Positions 35,870-45,247 of a stretch of 64,000 nucleotides of DNA are shown one piece after another. Made by a program: the position numbers and the translations under genes. Every line of letters starts with the position of its first letter. The stretch's first letter is position 1. Below the pieces are notes generated by a model. It was not told the origin of the DNA. It saw only the letters and a list, made by a program, of their open reading frames with translations, and made no database searches. This DNA is from Moraxellaceae bacterium AER2_44_116 (GTDB taxonomy: Bacteria; Pseudomonadota; Gammaproteobacteria; Pseudomonadales; Moraxellaceae): positions 6,991 through 70,990 of the forward strand of contig VIAD01000015.1 in NCBI GenBank assembly GCA_006546595.1, written 5' to 3'.

Positions 35870-36601
35870 TTATCGACGAGCGTTACCAATCAGCGTGCCT
35901 TCAGCATCGCCAAATAATAAATTTAATAACGCCCCAGTTTTGTTCATATTAAACACACGTAAAGGCATATTTTGATCGCGGCATAAACAAATGGCCGTCA
36001 AATCCATTACACCTAATTTTTTATCCAACACTTCATCAAAGGTTAAATAATCGTATCTTACCGCTTCAGGATTTTTCATCGGGTCGGCATCGTAAACACC
36101 ATCCACTTTTGTTGCTTTCAACACCACATCCGCGTTGATTTCGATACCACGTAAACACGCCGCTGTATCCGTCGTAAAAAAGGGATTACCTGTGCCTGCA
36201 ACAAAAATGCAGACATCACCACTTTGCAACGCACGCGTTGCCGCACGGCGATCATAATGATCCACCACACCACTCATCGGAATGGCGGACATAATACGGG
36301 TTTTAATATTATTACGTTCGAGGGCATCACGCATGGCAATACCATTCATGACCGTGGCCAACATCCCCATGTGATCGCCTGCAACACGGTCTAAGCCCGC
36401 CGCTTGCAATGCCGCACCACGGAACAAATTACCACCGCCAATGACAATCCCGACTTGTACACCAATGCCGACAAGTTGACCAATTTCTAAAGCCATACGA
36501 GTGATGACTTTAGGATCAATACCCATATCTGCATCACCTGCAAGGGCTTCACCTGATAGTTTTAACAAAATACGTTGATAAGCAGGACGGCGTTCAACCA
36601 T
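35870..36601 (-). CDS. pyrH: Uridylate kinase
   Basis: Phosphorylates UMP to UDP; hexameric amino-acid-kinase fold. The ATG at 36601 (MVERRPAY) is selected by the AAGGAG eight bases upstream; the product is 243 residues. Motifs: RILLKLSGEALAG, VIGGGNLFRGAAL, DRVAGDHMGMLATVMNG, FVAGTGNPFFTTDTAACLR and ATKVDGVYDADPMKNP. In the usual gene order it follows tsf directly; here a kinase gene separates them. Confidence 0.98.
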   Translation of the reverse strand: MVERRPAYQRILLKLSGEALAGDADMGIDPKVITRMALEIGQLVGIGVQVGIVIGGGNLFRGAALQAAGLDRVAGDHMGMLATVMNGIAMRDALERNNIKTRIMSAIPMSGVVDHYDRRAATRALQSGDVCIFVAGTGNPFFTTDTAACLRGIEINADVVLKATKVDGVYDADPMKNPEAVRYDYLTFDEVLDKKLGVMDLTAICLCRDQNMPLRVFNMNKTGALLNLLFGDAEGTLIGNARR

Positions 36602-36691
36602 GAGTTTCTCCTTAGGCGATAAAAACACAAGACGTATGGGGCGTGCATATTAGCAGAAAGCGGCGTTATGCAGAAATACAAGATGTGTTGT

Positions 36692-39541
36692 TTAACGTGC
36701 TGTCCATTGCAACACTTTTTCACGCAACTCCTGTAGGCGAATCGGCTTACTCATAAAGTCATTCATACCTGCGGCAAAACACTGATCTCTATCGGTAGCC
36801 ATCACATTTGCTGTCATGGCAATAATCGGTAAATCGGCAAACTGTTCAATCATGCGTAACTGACGGGTTGTTTCTAAGCCATCCATAACGGGCATTTGTA
36901 AATCCATCAGCACCACATCGTAATAGTTACCCACTTGTTGTAATAAACTTAATGCGACATAACCATTTTCGGCGACATCCACTTCCGCGCCTAAACTTTC
37001 CAATAATCTAACGCCCACTAATTGATTAATCGTATTATCTTCGACCAATAAAATACGGTTGGCTAAAAGAGGCTTTTCTTCTACTTGACAGGTTTTAGTG
37101 CCCACCGCCAATGTCAAACTTTGTAGCGTCGTTTCTAAAATTGGTTTTGTTAAGGTATGCGTAAAAATAACATTCCCACCTAGCATTGGGTCATTTTCTT
37201 GCCACGGGGTTTGTAATAACACTTTAGGAATATTATTGGGTAAATAGGTACTATGAAGATCGTCTGCAAAATCGGCATCTAACAAAATAAAATCATAAGC
37301 ATGTGTGAGTGCTTGTTGTTCATGCGACAAACTCGTCATGACATCTGCTTGCCACCCCAAACGCTCACTCAAGATGCGTAAAGCAATCGCCGCATGAGGA
37401 TTATCATCAACAATTAACACATATAATTTAGGGGAAGAAATAACAGCTTCTTGTTGATCCGCATTAGGTAAGTCTAATGGCACAAAAATATCAAAACGAC
37501 TGCCTTGATTGGGTTTACTGGTGACTTGTATTTCTCCATTCATTAACTCCACTAAACGCCGACAAATCGTTAAACCTAATCCTGTCCCACCAAAACGACG
37601 CGTTGTTGAGGTATCTGCCTGATGAAATGCCTCAAAAATATGGTTCAACTGTTCAGATGTCATGCCAATACCTGTATCACGGATCCATAAATGCAGCTTC
37701 GTAGTGGATTCACCGCTAGACAGACAGGAAACGCCTATTTCAATCTCACCTTTTGAACTAAATTTAATCGCGTTACCGAGTAAATTTGTCATGATTTGGC
37801 CTAACCGCAACACATCACCAACTAATACTTTTGGCACGTCAGGCGCAATATAAAAGAACACTTCAACGGGTTTTTGCTGTGTAGCACTTAATGACAAACT
37901 ACGTAAAGGTTCTAATAATTGACTTAAACTAAACGGTTGCGACTCTAATTCTAATTTTCCAGCTTCGACTTTCGATAAGTCTAAAATATCATTTAGAATC
38001 CCTAATAAAAACTCACCAGAACTATATACTTTATTCAAATAATCGCGCTGACGCTCATTTAACTCTGTTTTAACTAATAACGCAGTGAGTCCCAAAATGC
38101 CATTCATTGGTGTGCGAATTTCATGGCTCATATTCGCTAAAAACAAACTTTTTGCTTGTGTTGCTTGTTCAGCCGCCTCTTTTGCCGACATCAAGGCAAT
38201 TTCATTATTTTTTTGTTCAGTTAAATCAATAAACGCAACTAAATTAAAATCACCTATTAAAATAGAATGAAAACGAATATAACGCTCACTGCCATCTCGA
38301 CAGCGTACAGTTGCTTCCATTGGTAAAAGATTTTGCTGGTTTTTTTTGGCGACATCTAAACGATTAAACCACATCGCTCTAATTTCTTCACGATAGCTTG
38401 GATTAGGATACGCGGATCGCCACCAATCTTCGACATCGTAAAGCTCATTCGGTTTATAACCAAATGTATTGACAAAACAACGATTTAACATTTTTATCAC
38501 CCCTGATTTACCCTTAAAAATGGCAAAAGCAATGGGGGCATGTTCAATCAACAAGCGAAAACGCTTTTCGCTTTCGGCTAAATCCAACTGTGCTTGTTGC
38601 GCCATGAGTTGACGCTTAATCAAACGATGTCGAAAATATAAAACAACTAAACCAACTAAGACTAAAAAACTAACAATCACGGCTAATAAAATGATATCAG
38701 GATGCGCTCGCCATATATCATCCATATCACTTTTTGATTTATGTACTCCTAACCATTTATCACGAATTGCTTGATGTTGTTGTGGACTGATTTCTATTAA
38801 TGCTTTATTCAGAATTGTTATTAATATTGGCCAATCTTGACGTACACCAATACTTAATGGTGAATTAAAGGGTGTTATCGCCGCTAACTTTAAGCCAGTA
38901 ATATGTAGGCTTTGCACCGCATAAGACGCAGAGGCATGATTTGTTAATATATAGTCAACCTGCCCTAAAGACAGTGCAGATAATAAATCAGTTAAAAATG
39001 GATAACGAATAGGCGTAATATTGGGATAAGAGCGTTGTAGAATATCATCGGTATAATAATCTGTTTCCACACCAACGCGTTGACCGCTTAAATCTTCTAA
39101 TTGCCCAATAAATGGTTCATTAGCACGAGTCAAAATCACAACAGGAAATGACAAATAAGGCTGGGTAAAATTTAAGAATTCACGACGTTTTGGTGTTTCG
39201 GTAATTGAAGGCGTAATATCTAATACTTTATTTTCTAATTTTTGTTGAGTTTTTGACCACGACTCTGCCCCACCCACGACAAATTTAACGCCTAATTGTG
39301 GGGCGATTAACGCGAGATAATCGGCACTAATGCCTTGATGCTGCCCTTTAGCATCTAAAAACTCGTAAGGAGGCCATGCAGGATCCACACCGACACGAAT
39401 AATGGGATGCTCACTTAACCATGCTCGCTCATCAACTGTTAATTCTAGTGCAGAAACGGCAGACACCGTTACACTCAAAAACAATAGACCTAAGTAACTT
39501 AGCCATCGACTCCATTGTTGATACAAGTACTGAAGCTCCAT
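36692..39541 (-). CDS. Hybrid sensor histidine kinase, BvgS-like
   Basis: 949-residue unorthodox sensor. Order: N-terminal signal/membrane segment (11-32); one periplasmic solute-binding type 3 domain (about 45-265, IIRVGVDPAWPPYEF); membrane helix (about 285-306); PAS domain (325-445); HisKA with NMSHEIRTPMNG (His about 473); HATPase (NLLGNAIKFS, DTGIGM, GGTGLGLTI); a first receiver with VLIVDDNPHA and LLDADF; and a second receiver with LLVEDNTINQ, VVLMDLQMPVMDG (Asp 880) and the conserved Lys in FMSKPI. No HPt domain, so an external phosphotransfer protein is likely. It is inserted between pyrH and tsf with no partner regulator nearby. The ligand is probably a small amino-acid-like molecule, by family analogy. 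Confidence 0.93.
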   Translation of the reverse strand: MELQYLYQQWSRWLSYLGLLFLSVTVSAVSALELTVDERAWLSEHPIIRVGVDPAWPPYEFLDAKGQHQGISADYLALIAPQLGVKFVVGGAESWSKTQQKLENKVLDITPSITETPKRREFLNFTQPYLSFPVVILTRANEPFIGQLEDLSGQRVGVETDYYTDDILQRSYPNITPIRYPFLTDLLSALSLGQVDYILTNHASASYAVQSLHITGLKLAAITPFNSPLSIGVRQDWPILITILNKALIEISPQQHQAIRDKWLGVHKSKSDMDDIWRAHPDIILLAVIVSFLVLVGLVVLYFRHRLIKRQLMAQQAQLDLAESEKRFRLLIEHAPIAFAIFKGKSGVIKMLNRCFVNTFGYKPNELYDVEDWWRSAYPNPSYREEIRAMWFNRLDVAKKNQQNLLPMEATVRCRDGSERYIRFHSILIGDFNLVAFIDLTEQKNNEIALMSAKEAAEQATQAKSLFLANMSHEIRTPMNGILGLTALLVKTELNERQRDYLNKVYSSGEFLLGILNDILDLSKVEAGKLELESQPFSLSQLLEPLRSLSLSATQQKPVEVFFYIAPDVPKVLVGDVLRLGQIMTNLLGNAIKFSSKGEIEIGVSCLSSGESTTKLHLWIRDTGIGMTSEQLNHIFEAFHQADTSTTRRFGGTGLGLTICRRLVELMNGEIQVTSKPNQGSRFDIFVPLDLPNADQQEAVISSPKLYVLIVDDNPHAAIALRILSERLGWQADVMTSLSHEQQALTHAYDFILLDADFADDLHSTYLPNNIPKVLLQTPWQENDPMLGGNVIFTHTLTKPILETTLQSLTLAVGTKTCQVEEKPLLANRILLVEDNTINQLVGVRLLESLGAEVDVAENGYVALSLLQQVGNYYDVVLMDLQMPVMDGLETTRQLRMIEQFADLPIIAMTANVMATDRDQCFAAGMNDFMSKPIRLQELREKVLQWTAR

Positions 39542-39623
39542 GTTTGTTTTTCCACGTTTTGCTACGGCAGGACTGTATCATATCTGATTCACAACAACAG
39601 CGACTCTGTTCACTGCCACTAAC

Positions 39624-39652
39624 AAAAATGCCCGCATCAAGCGGGCATTTTT
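39624..39652 (-). terminator. Rho-independent terminator after tsf
   Basis: Perfect 12-base stem AAAAATGCCCGC / GCGGGCATTTTT with a five-base loop, 16 bases after the tsf stop on the minus strand. It is symmetric enough to work both ways and separates rpsB-tsf from the downstream kinase gene. Confidence 0.9.
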
Positions 39653-39667
39653 GCTAAGTCTGAAAAC

Positions 39668-40552
39668 TTATTTAGCAGAAGCGGCGACTTGCGCTGCTAC
39701 TTCAGCAGCAAAGTCTACTTCTTTTTTCTCGATGCCTTCGCCAACTTCTAAACGAATGAAGCTGACAACCGTAGCACCTGCTTTTTTCAACAAGTCAGCC
39801 ACTTTCACATCAGGGTCTTTCACAAAGGCTTGCTCTACCAAGCTGACTTCAGCGAGATACTTTTTCAAGCTACCTTCAATCATTTTTTCAACGATATTTT
39901 CAGGTTTGCCAGACTCACGCGCTTTAGCAGCATAAATTTCTTTTTCACGCGCTAACACAGCAGCATCCACATCGGCAGGATTAACAACCATTGGATTTGA
40001 TGCGGCAACGTGCATCGCAATATCACGACCTAATTCAGCATCGCCACCTGTTAAGGCAACAACAACACCAATTTTCAAACCGTGAATGTACGTACCAACA
40101 ACATCACCTTGAACCAAAATAGCACGACGAACTTGGATGTTTTCACCAATTTTTTGTACTAAATCAATACGTGCTTCTTCAATGGTTTGACCATTGCCGT
40201 ATGCCAAACCTGCAATAGCTGCAACGTCTGTCACACCAGCAGCCAACGCCACTTCTGCTACTTGTTTCGCAAATGCGGTGAAGTTAGCGTCACGAGCAAC
40301 AAAGTCAGTTTGGCTGTTAACTTCTAAAATTAACGCTGTTTTGTTATCTGGAGTGATAGCAAAATGTACTGCGCCTTCAGCTGCAATGTTGGCTGATTTT
40401 TTAGCTGCTTTGGTTGCGCCTGATTTACGCAAGTTATCAATCGCAACTTCGATGTCGCCATCTGTTTCTGTTAATGCTTTTTTGCATTCCATCATACCTA
40501 AACCAGTACGATCACGTAATTCTTTCACGAGACTTGCTGTAATAGCTGCCAT
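39668..40552 (-). CDS. tsf: Elongation factor Ts
   Basis: Guanine nucleotide exchange factor for EF-Tu. The ATG at 40552 (MAAITASLVKELRDRTG) is chosen since GAGGAA lies at proper distance; a second ATG two codons upstream is too close to it. 294 residues. Marks: TGLGMMECKKALTETDGD, LEVNSQTDFVARDANF, and the C-terminal coiled segment NIVEKMIEGSLKKYLAEVSL with LLEQ-like VEQAFVKDP. It is co-transcribed with rpsB; a hairpin lies in the gap. Confidence 0.98.
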   Translation of the reverse strand: MAAITASLVKELRDRTGLGMMECKKALTETDGDIEVAIDNLRKSGATKAAKKSANIAAEGAVHFAITPDNKTALILEVNSQTDFVARDANFTAFAKQVAEVALAAGVTDVAAIAGLAYGNGQTIEEARIDLVQKIGENIQVRRAILVQGDVVGTYIHGLKIGVVVALTGGDAELGRDIAMHVAASNPMVVNPADVDAAVLAREKEIYAAKARESGKPENIVEKMIEGSLKKYLAEVSLVEQAFVKDPDVKVADLLKKAGATVVSFIRLEVGEGIEKKEVDFAAEVAAQVAASAK

Positions 40553-40608
40553 GTTCATTTCCTCTTGTTTAAGGACTAATCAATTCAAAAATCAATAACC
40601 ATAAAAGA

Positions 40609-40627
40609 AAGGGAGACTAGCTCCCTT
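40609..40627 (-). terminator. Hairpin/attenuator between rpsB and tsf
   Basis: Minus strand AAGGGAG-CTAGT-CTCCCTT followed by TCTTTT. A partial terminator between these two genes would lower tsf relative to rpsB expression; the effect is inferred. Confidence 0.5.
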
Positions 40628-40649
40628 CCCTCAGCATAATGTATTGAGA

Positions 40650-41399
40650 TTACGCTGTTGTTTCAGGTGCTGCTTCAACGGCTTCTGGTTCTGCACCACG
40701 ACCGCTTTGCAATGCAGCGTATTCTTTACCTTCAATAATCGCATCAGCCATTGAGCCTGCGTACAATTGAATCGCACGAATCGCGTCATCGTTACCTGGA
40801 ATCACCAAATCAACACCATCAGGATTGGAGTTAGTATCAACGATACCAATCACACGAATACCTAATTTTTTCGCTTCTAAAATAGCAATGGCTTCGTGAT
40901 CTACGTCGATAACAAACAACGCGTCAGGTAAACCACCCATATCTTTAATACCGCCAAAGCTTTTTTCTAATTTGGCCATTTCACGTGTGCGCTCTAAGGC
41001 TTCACGCTTGGTCAACTTAGCAAATGTGCCATCTTGGGATTGAATTTCTAATTCTTTGAAGCGTTTGATCGATTGGCGAATGGTTTTCCAGTTCGTCAAC
41101 ATGCCACCTAACCAACGGTGATCAACATAAGGCATACCACAACGTTGTGCTTCAGTACGGATAATGCCAGCAGCAGCACGTTTTGTACCCACGAACAATA
41201 CTTTGTTCTTTTTAGCTGCTAAACCGTTAGCGTAAGTCAACGCTTCGTTTAACGCAGGAGCGGTATGCTCAAGGTTGATAATATGAATCTTGTTGCGAGC
41301 ACCGAAAATGTACTTGCCCATTTTTGGATTCCAAAAACGGGTTTGGTGACCGAAATGTGCGCCAGCTTGTAGCAGATCGCGCATAGAAACTTGTGCCAT
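40650..41399 (-). CDS. rpsB: 30S ribosomal protein S2
   Basis: Small-subunit ribosomal protein, 249 residues from the ATG at 41399 (MAQVSMRDLLQAGAHFGHQ). CTGGAG sits 6 bases upstream; the frame extends further up but that stretch is leader. Family blocks: WNPKMGKYIFGARNKIHIIN, VLFVGTKRAAAGIIR, DHRWLGGMLTNWKTIRQSI, PDALFVIDVDHEAIA and VIPGNDDAIRAIQLY. The acidic C-terminal tail (EPEAVEAAPETTA) is usual. Confidence 0.98.
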   Translation of the reverse strand: MAQVSMRDLLQAGAHFGHQTRFWNPKMGKYIFGARNKIHIINLEHTAPALNEALTYANGLAAKKNKVLFVGTKRAAAGIIRTEAQRCGMPYVDHRWLGGMLTNWKTIRQSIKRFKELEIQSQDGTFAKLTKREALERTREMAKLEKSFGGIKDMGGLPDALFVIDVDHEAIAILEAKKLGIRVIGIVDTNSNPDGVDLVIPGNDDAIRAIQLYAGSMADAIIEGKEYAALQSGRGAEPEAVEAAPETTA

Positions 41400-41580
41400 G
41401 ATAACTCCAGTTAGGGTTAGGCCTCCACACATCCCAACTACCGACTTTTTCGTGACCGACACGAAAGAAGCACCCAATAGTTGTGCCGATGTATGTGCGT
41501 TTTATAAAAAAGATTTATTCGCCAACACAACAATCTTGAACATTGACCGTTTTGAACGGTTTTTTAGTCGCAAAAGTCAC
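41400..41580 (-). promoter_or_regulatory. rpsB leader and divergent promoter region with map
   Basis: A leader of up to about 180 bases before rpsB. It holds a hairpin ACCGTT-TTG-AACGGT (41546-41560). In gammaproteobacteria the rpsB leader binds S2 and represses rpsB-tsf translation, so this stretch is the place to look for that site. I cannot match the leader structure by eye. Confidence 0.3.
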
Positions 41581-41693
41581 GTAAAATAGCGGTTTAGGTA
41601 AATCCTGCAAAAAAACTCGTTTGGCTATTTGCCGAATCGAGCGCGGCTTTATACCATATTGCACCTTTAGCCTCAATCGTGACGTGGAAATTT

Positions 41694-42479
41694 ATGAGCG
41701 TATCGTTAAAAACTGATGAAGAAATTGCCAAAATGCGCATCGCGGGCAAGTTAGCCGCCGATGTTTTGATGATGATTGGTGATTTTGTCAAAGCAGGTGT
41801 CACCACCGAAGAGTTGGATAAACGCTGTCACGACTATATTGTTAATGTCCAACACGCGATTCCTGCGCCATTAAATTATCGTGGTTTTCCCAAAAGCATT
41901 TGCACCTCGGTTAATCATGTGGTTTGTCATGGCATTCCGACGGATAAAAAAGTCCTTAAAAATGGCGACATTATCAATATTGATGTCACTGTGATTAAAG
42001 ATGGCTATCATGGCGACACCTCCAAAATGTTTATTGTAGGTGAAGGCTCTATCTTAGCTGAGCGATTAATTCGTGTCACACAAGAGTGTTTGTATAAATC
42101 ACTAGCAATTGTTAAACCCGGTACACGGTTGGGTGATATCGGTGCTGTGATTCAAAAACATGCCGAAGCTAATCGCTTTTCGGTGGTGCGTGATTATTGT
42201 GGTCATGGTATTGGCCAAGTGTTTCATGAAGAGCCACAAATTGTGCATTATGGCAAAGCAGGCGAAGGTTTGGCTTTACAAGCAGGCATGACTTTTACCA
42301 TTGAGCCAATGATTAATGCAGGGACATATCATACAAAATTATTACCTGACAAATGGACAGCCGTCACCAAAGACCACAAACTATCGGCACAATGGGAGCA
42401 CACTATTTTAGTGACCCCAACAGGCGTAGAAGTATTGACTGCTCGCCCAGATGAAGATTTAAGTTTTTTGACTGCTTAA
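41694..42479 (+). CDS. map: Methionine aminopeptidase, type I
   Basis: Removes the initiator Met from nascent proteins; cytosolic di-metal enzyme. The ATG at 41694 (MSVSLKTDEEIAKMRIAGK) matches the family start and has GTGGA upstream; a GTG at 41679 is less likely. 261 residues. Metal and active-site segments: NHVVCHGIP (His), INIDVTVIKDGYHGDTSKMF (two Asp), YCGHGIGQVFHEEP (His), FTIEPMIN (Glu) and SAQWEHTILVT (Glu). Divergent from rpsB, as in E. coli. Confidence 0.98.
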   Translation: MSVSLKTDEEIAKMRIAGKLAADVLMMIGDFVKAGVTTEELDKRCHDYIVNVQHAIPAPLNYRGFPKSICTSVNHVVCHGIPTDKKVLKNGDIINIDVTVIKDGYHGDTSKMFIVGEGSILAERLIRVTQECLYKSLAIVKPGTRLGDIGAVIQKHAEANRFSVVRDYCGHGIGQVFHEEPQIVHYGKAGEGLALQAGMTFTIEPMINAGTYHTKLLPDKWTAVTKDHKLSAQWEHTILVTPTGVEVLTARPDEDLSFLTA

Positions 42480-42480
42480 C

Positions 42481-42555
42481 CCTCACCCCAGCCCCCTCCC
42501 TCTGTGAGAGGGCGTTAAGTCCTCTCCCCCTTGGGGAGAGAGTTAGAGAGAGGGT
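42481..42555. repeat. C-rich/G-rich repeat, family 4, copy 1
   Basis: CCTCACCCCAGCCCCCTCCC followed by inverted CTCTCCCCC/GGGGAGAG and GAGAGAGGG strings between map and glnD. Related to the strings at 47279-47312 and inside the MITE-like element at 20949-21078. Confidence 0.6.
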
Positions 42556-42585
42556 TTATTTTTAACCATCATATAGGCTATCTCC

Positions 42586-45246
42586 ATGCAACCGCCGACA
42601 TTAACGCCGCACGTTCTTGATAATAGCCAACTCATGTCCAACACCATAGTCACTCCCGCCCACTATCGAGAGTTGTTGAAAAATGCTCAGGATACACTAT
42701 GGGCAAAGTTTCAAACGGGTGCATCGGTACGTTTATTGGTAGAAGCACATTCTGAAGCGGTTGATCGTGTATTAACCCACGCATGGCAAAGCTTTGACCT
42801 GCATCTCGAAACAGAATTAGCGTTATTGGCTGTCGGGGGTTATGGACGCGCTGAATTACATATTGCATCCGATATTGATGTCCTTATTTTGCATACTTAT
42901 GGCAACTTGCCAGATGCCTTAAAAGACAGTATCAGCCGTTTTATTGCGCTATTGTGGGATTTGGGTTTAGATGTTGGCTCAAGTGTGCGCTCATTAAGTG
43001 AATGTGTCGAAAGTGTTAGCAACGATATTACCATCGCGACTAATGTTCTCGAAATGCGTACCTTGTGTGGTCAGGATGATTTACGCCAAACCTTATTAGC
43101 GTTAGTGCGCCCGTTATGGACAGATGCGGCTTTTTTTGAAGCCAAACGCGACGAACAAATCGCTCGTCATGCCAAACACCACAATACCGAATATAATCTC
43201 GAACCTGACCTCAAAAATGCGCCCGGTGGTTTGCGTGATATTCAAACGATTTTTTGGGTGGCTAAACGTCATTTTGAAACGACTAACTTATATGATTTAG
43301 TGACACATGGATTTTTAACCGAATTTGAATATAAACAATTAGTTGAAAGTGAAACATTTTTATGGAAAATTCGTTTTGCGTTGCATCACATCGCCAAACG
43401 CAACGAAAACCGTTTACTATTTGACCATCAACGAACCTTAGCGGTTCTCTTAGGTTATAGCGACAATAGTGCCAGCCGTGCGGTTGAGCAAGTGATGAAA
43501 GATTATTATCGTGTTGCCATGACTGTTTCGATGCTCAACGAAATGTTATTACAATATTTTGATGAAGCGATATTAAGAGCTGACGAAAAAGCCATTATTA
43601 TTCCTATTAGTGATGATTTTCAGTTACGCGATAATTATATTGAAGTCACACATCACCAAGTATTTGCTCGCAACCCATCGGCATTATTAGAGATTTTTTC
43701 TATTTTGGCCGAAAGCCCTGATATTTTAGGCGTGCGAGCCAGTACCATTCGTTTGATTATGGTCGAAGCACGAAAAATAAATGCAGCGTTCCGTCATAAC
43801 CCACAAAATCGTGCTTACTTTATGGAGATATTACGCGCACCTCATGCGTTATTTTCAACACTACGACAAATGAAGCGTTATGGCGTATTAGGTCAGTATT
43901 TACCTGCTTTTGGTGCGATTATTGGCCAAATGCAATATGATTTATTTCATATTTATACCGTCGATGCCCATACTTTATTAGTGATTAAAAATATGCGGCG
44001 TTTTCGCTATGACGAAAGCCGTGAAAAATTTCCTGTGGTTACAGATGTTGCCCAACAATTACCCAAGCCTGAATTATTATATTTAGCGGGTTTATTTCAT
44101 GATATTGGTAAGGGTCGTGGCGGTGATCACTCTGAACTTGGCGCAGTCGATGCCATTGAATTTTGCTTGGCACATGGATTATCGACGCGTAGTGCCAATA
44201 TTGTGGCATGGCTAACCCGTAATCATTTAATCATGTCGATGACGGCGCAAAAGCAAGACTTAGCCGATCCTGATGTAATTCATCGTTTTGCTCAACATGT
44301 CGGCGACATTATCCATTTAGATTATTTATATGCCCTGACGGTTGCGGATATTTGTGCCACGAATCCTAAACTATGGAATTCTTGGCGTGCGTCTTTATTA
44401 CGGCAGCTATACCAACAAACGCGCCGTGCGTTGCGTCGCGGCTTAAATAACCCGATTGATTATGATGAGTTAATTGCTGAAACCCGTATTACTGCGATGG
44501 AAACATTATTATCCGACGGGTTTAGTGAAGAAGCCGTTTGCTCTATTTGGGATAAGTTAGGTGATGATTATTTTCTACGTGAAAGCGCACATGATATTGT
44601 TTGGCATACCTCCGCGATTTTAAATCACGGCAATAACAGTGCCCCTTTAGTTGCCATTCATAAAAGTCTTGGCAATCAGTTTCAAGGTGCTACGCAGATA
44701 TTCGTTTATACCCAAGACTTACCCAATTTGTTCGCGGCTTCCGTAGCGACGTTAGACCAACAACATTTAACGGTTCTAGATGCACGCATTATTACCGCCA
44801 CCAGCCATTTTTCACTCGACACCTATATTGTTTTGGATGAAGATAATACGCCGATTACGGATAATGACCGTTTAGATATGATTCGTGAAAGTTTGGTTAA
44901 TGCCTTATCTCACCCCGAACAATTTCCCACCATTGTCCAAAAACGTCTGCCACGGGCATTAAAGCATTTTAGTGTTAAAACCGAAGTCAATATCAGTAAC
45001 GACATTGCCAAGCAGCAAACCTCGCTCGAAGTGATTACTCTGGATAGACCGGGTTTGTTAGCGCGAATTGGTTTGATTTTTATGGAGCATGGTGTCACGT
45101 TGCAAAGTGCGCGTATTGCAACCCTCGGTGAGCGTGCCGAAGACGTGTTTTTTATCAGTGATCGACAGGGTCAGCCCATTGCCAACCCTGAACTCTGCCA
45201 ACAATTAGCCGCAACACTGCGCCAACAACTGGACACGGTGAATTAA
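42586..45246 (+). CDS. glnD: PII uridylyltransferase/uridylyl-removing enzyme
   Basis: Bifunctional nitrogen sensor that uridylylates PII proteins under nitrogen limitation and removes UMP when glutamine is high. 886 residues. Nucleotidyltransferase motif GGYGRAELH at 84-92 with SDIDVLI metal aspartates at about 96 and 98; a helical region with LEPDLKNAPGGLRDIQ; HD domain with LFHDIGKGRGGDHSELG (His/Asp near 505-506); two C-terminal ACT domains (about 700-780 and 800-880, VITLDRPGLLARIGLIFMEH) for glutamine. It lies between map and dapC, a known gammaproteobacterial order. Confidence 0.97.
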   Translation: MQPPTLTPHVLDNSQLMSNTIVTPAHYRELLKNAQDTLWAKFQTGASVRLLVEAHSEAVDRVLTHAWQSFDLHLETELALLAVGGYGRAELHIASDIDVLILHTYGNLPDALKDSISRFIALLWDLGLDVGSSVRSLSECVESVSNDITIATNVLEMRTLCGQDDLRQTLLALVRPLWTDAAFFEAKRDEQIARHAKHHNTEYNLEPDLKNAPGGLRDIQTIFWVAKRHFETTNLYDLVTHGFLTEFEYKQLVESETFLWKIRFALHHIAKRNENRLLFDHQRTLAVLLGYSDNSASRAVEQVMKDYYRVAMTVSMLNEMLLQYFDEAILRADEKAIIIPISDDFQLRDNYIEVTHHQVFARNPSALLEIFSILAESPDILGVRASTIRLIMVEARKINAAFRHNPQNRAYFMEILRAPHALFSTLRQMKRYGVLGQYLPAFGAIIGQMQYDLFHIYTVDAHTLLVIKNMRRFRYDESREKFPVVTDVAQQLPKPELLYLAGLFHDIGKGRGGDHSELGAVDAIEFCLAHGLSTRSANIVAWLTRNHLIMSMTAQKQDLADPDVIHRFAQHVGDIIHLDYLYALTVADICATNPKLWNSWRASLLRQLYQQTRRALRRGLNNPIDYDELIAETRITAMETLLSDGFSEEAVCSIWDKLGDDYFLRESAHDIVWHTSAILNHGNNSAPLVAIHKSLGNQFQGATQIFVYTQDLPNLFAASVATLDQQHLTVLDARIITATSHFSLDTYIVLDEDNTPITDNDRLDMIRESLVNALSHPEQFPTIVQKRLPRALKHFSVKTEVNISNDIAKQQTSLEVITLDRPGLLARIGLIFMEHGVTLQSARIATLGERAEDVFFISDRQGQPIANPELCQQLAATLRQQLDTVN

Positions 45247-45247
45247 A

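Noticed and set aside
41546..41565. Terminator-like hairpin ACCGTT-TTG-AACGGT with T-run on the plus strand
   Set aside because: No plus-strand gene ends upstream; it lies in the divergent rpsB/map region and is more likely part of the rpsB leader.
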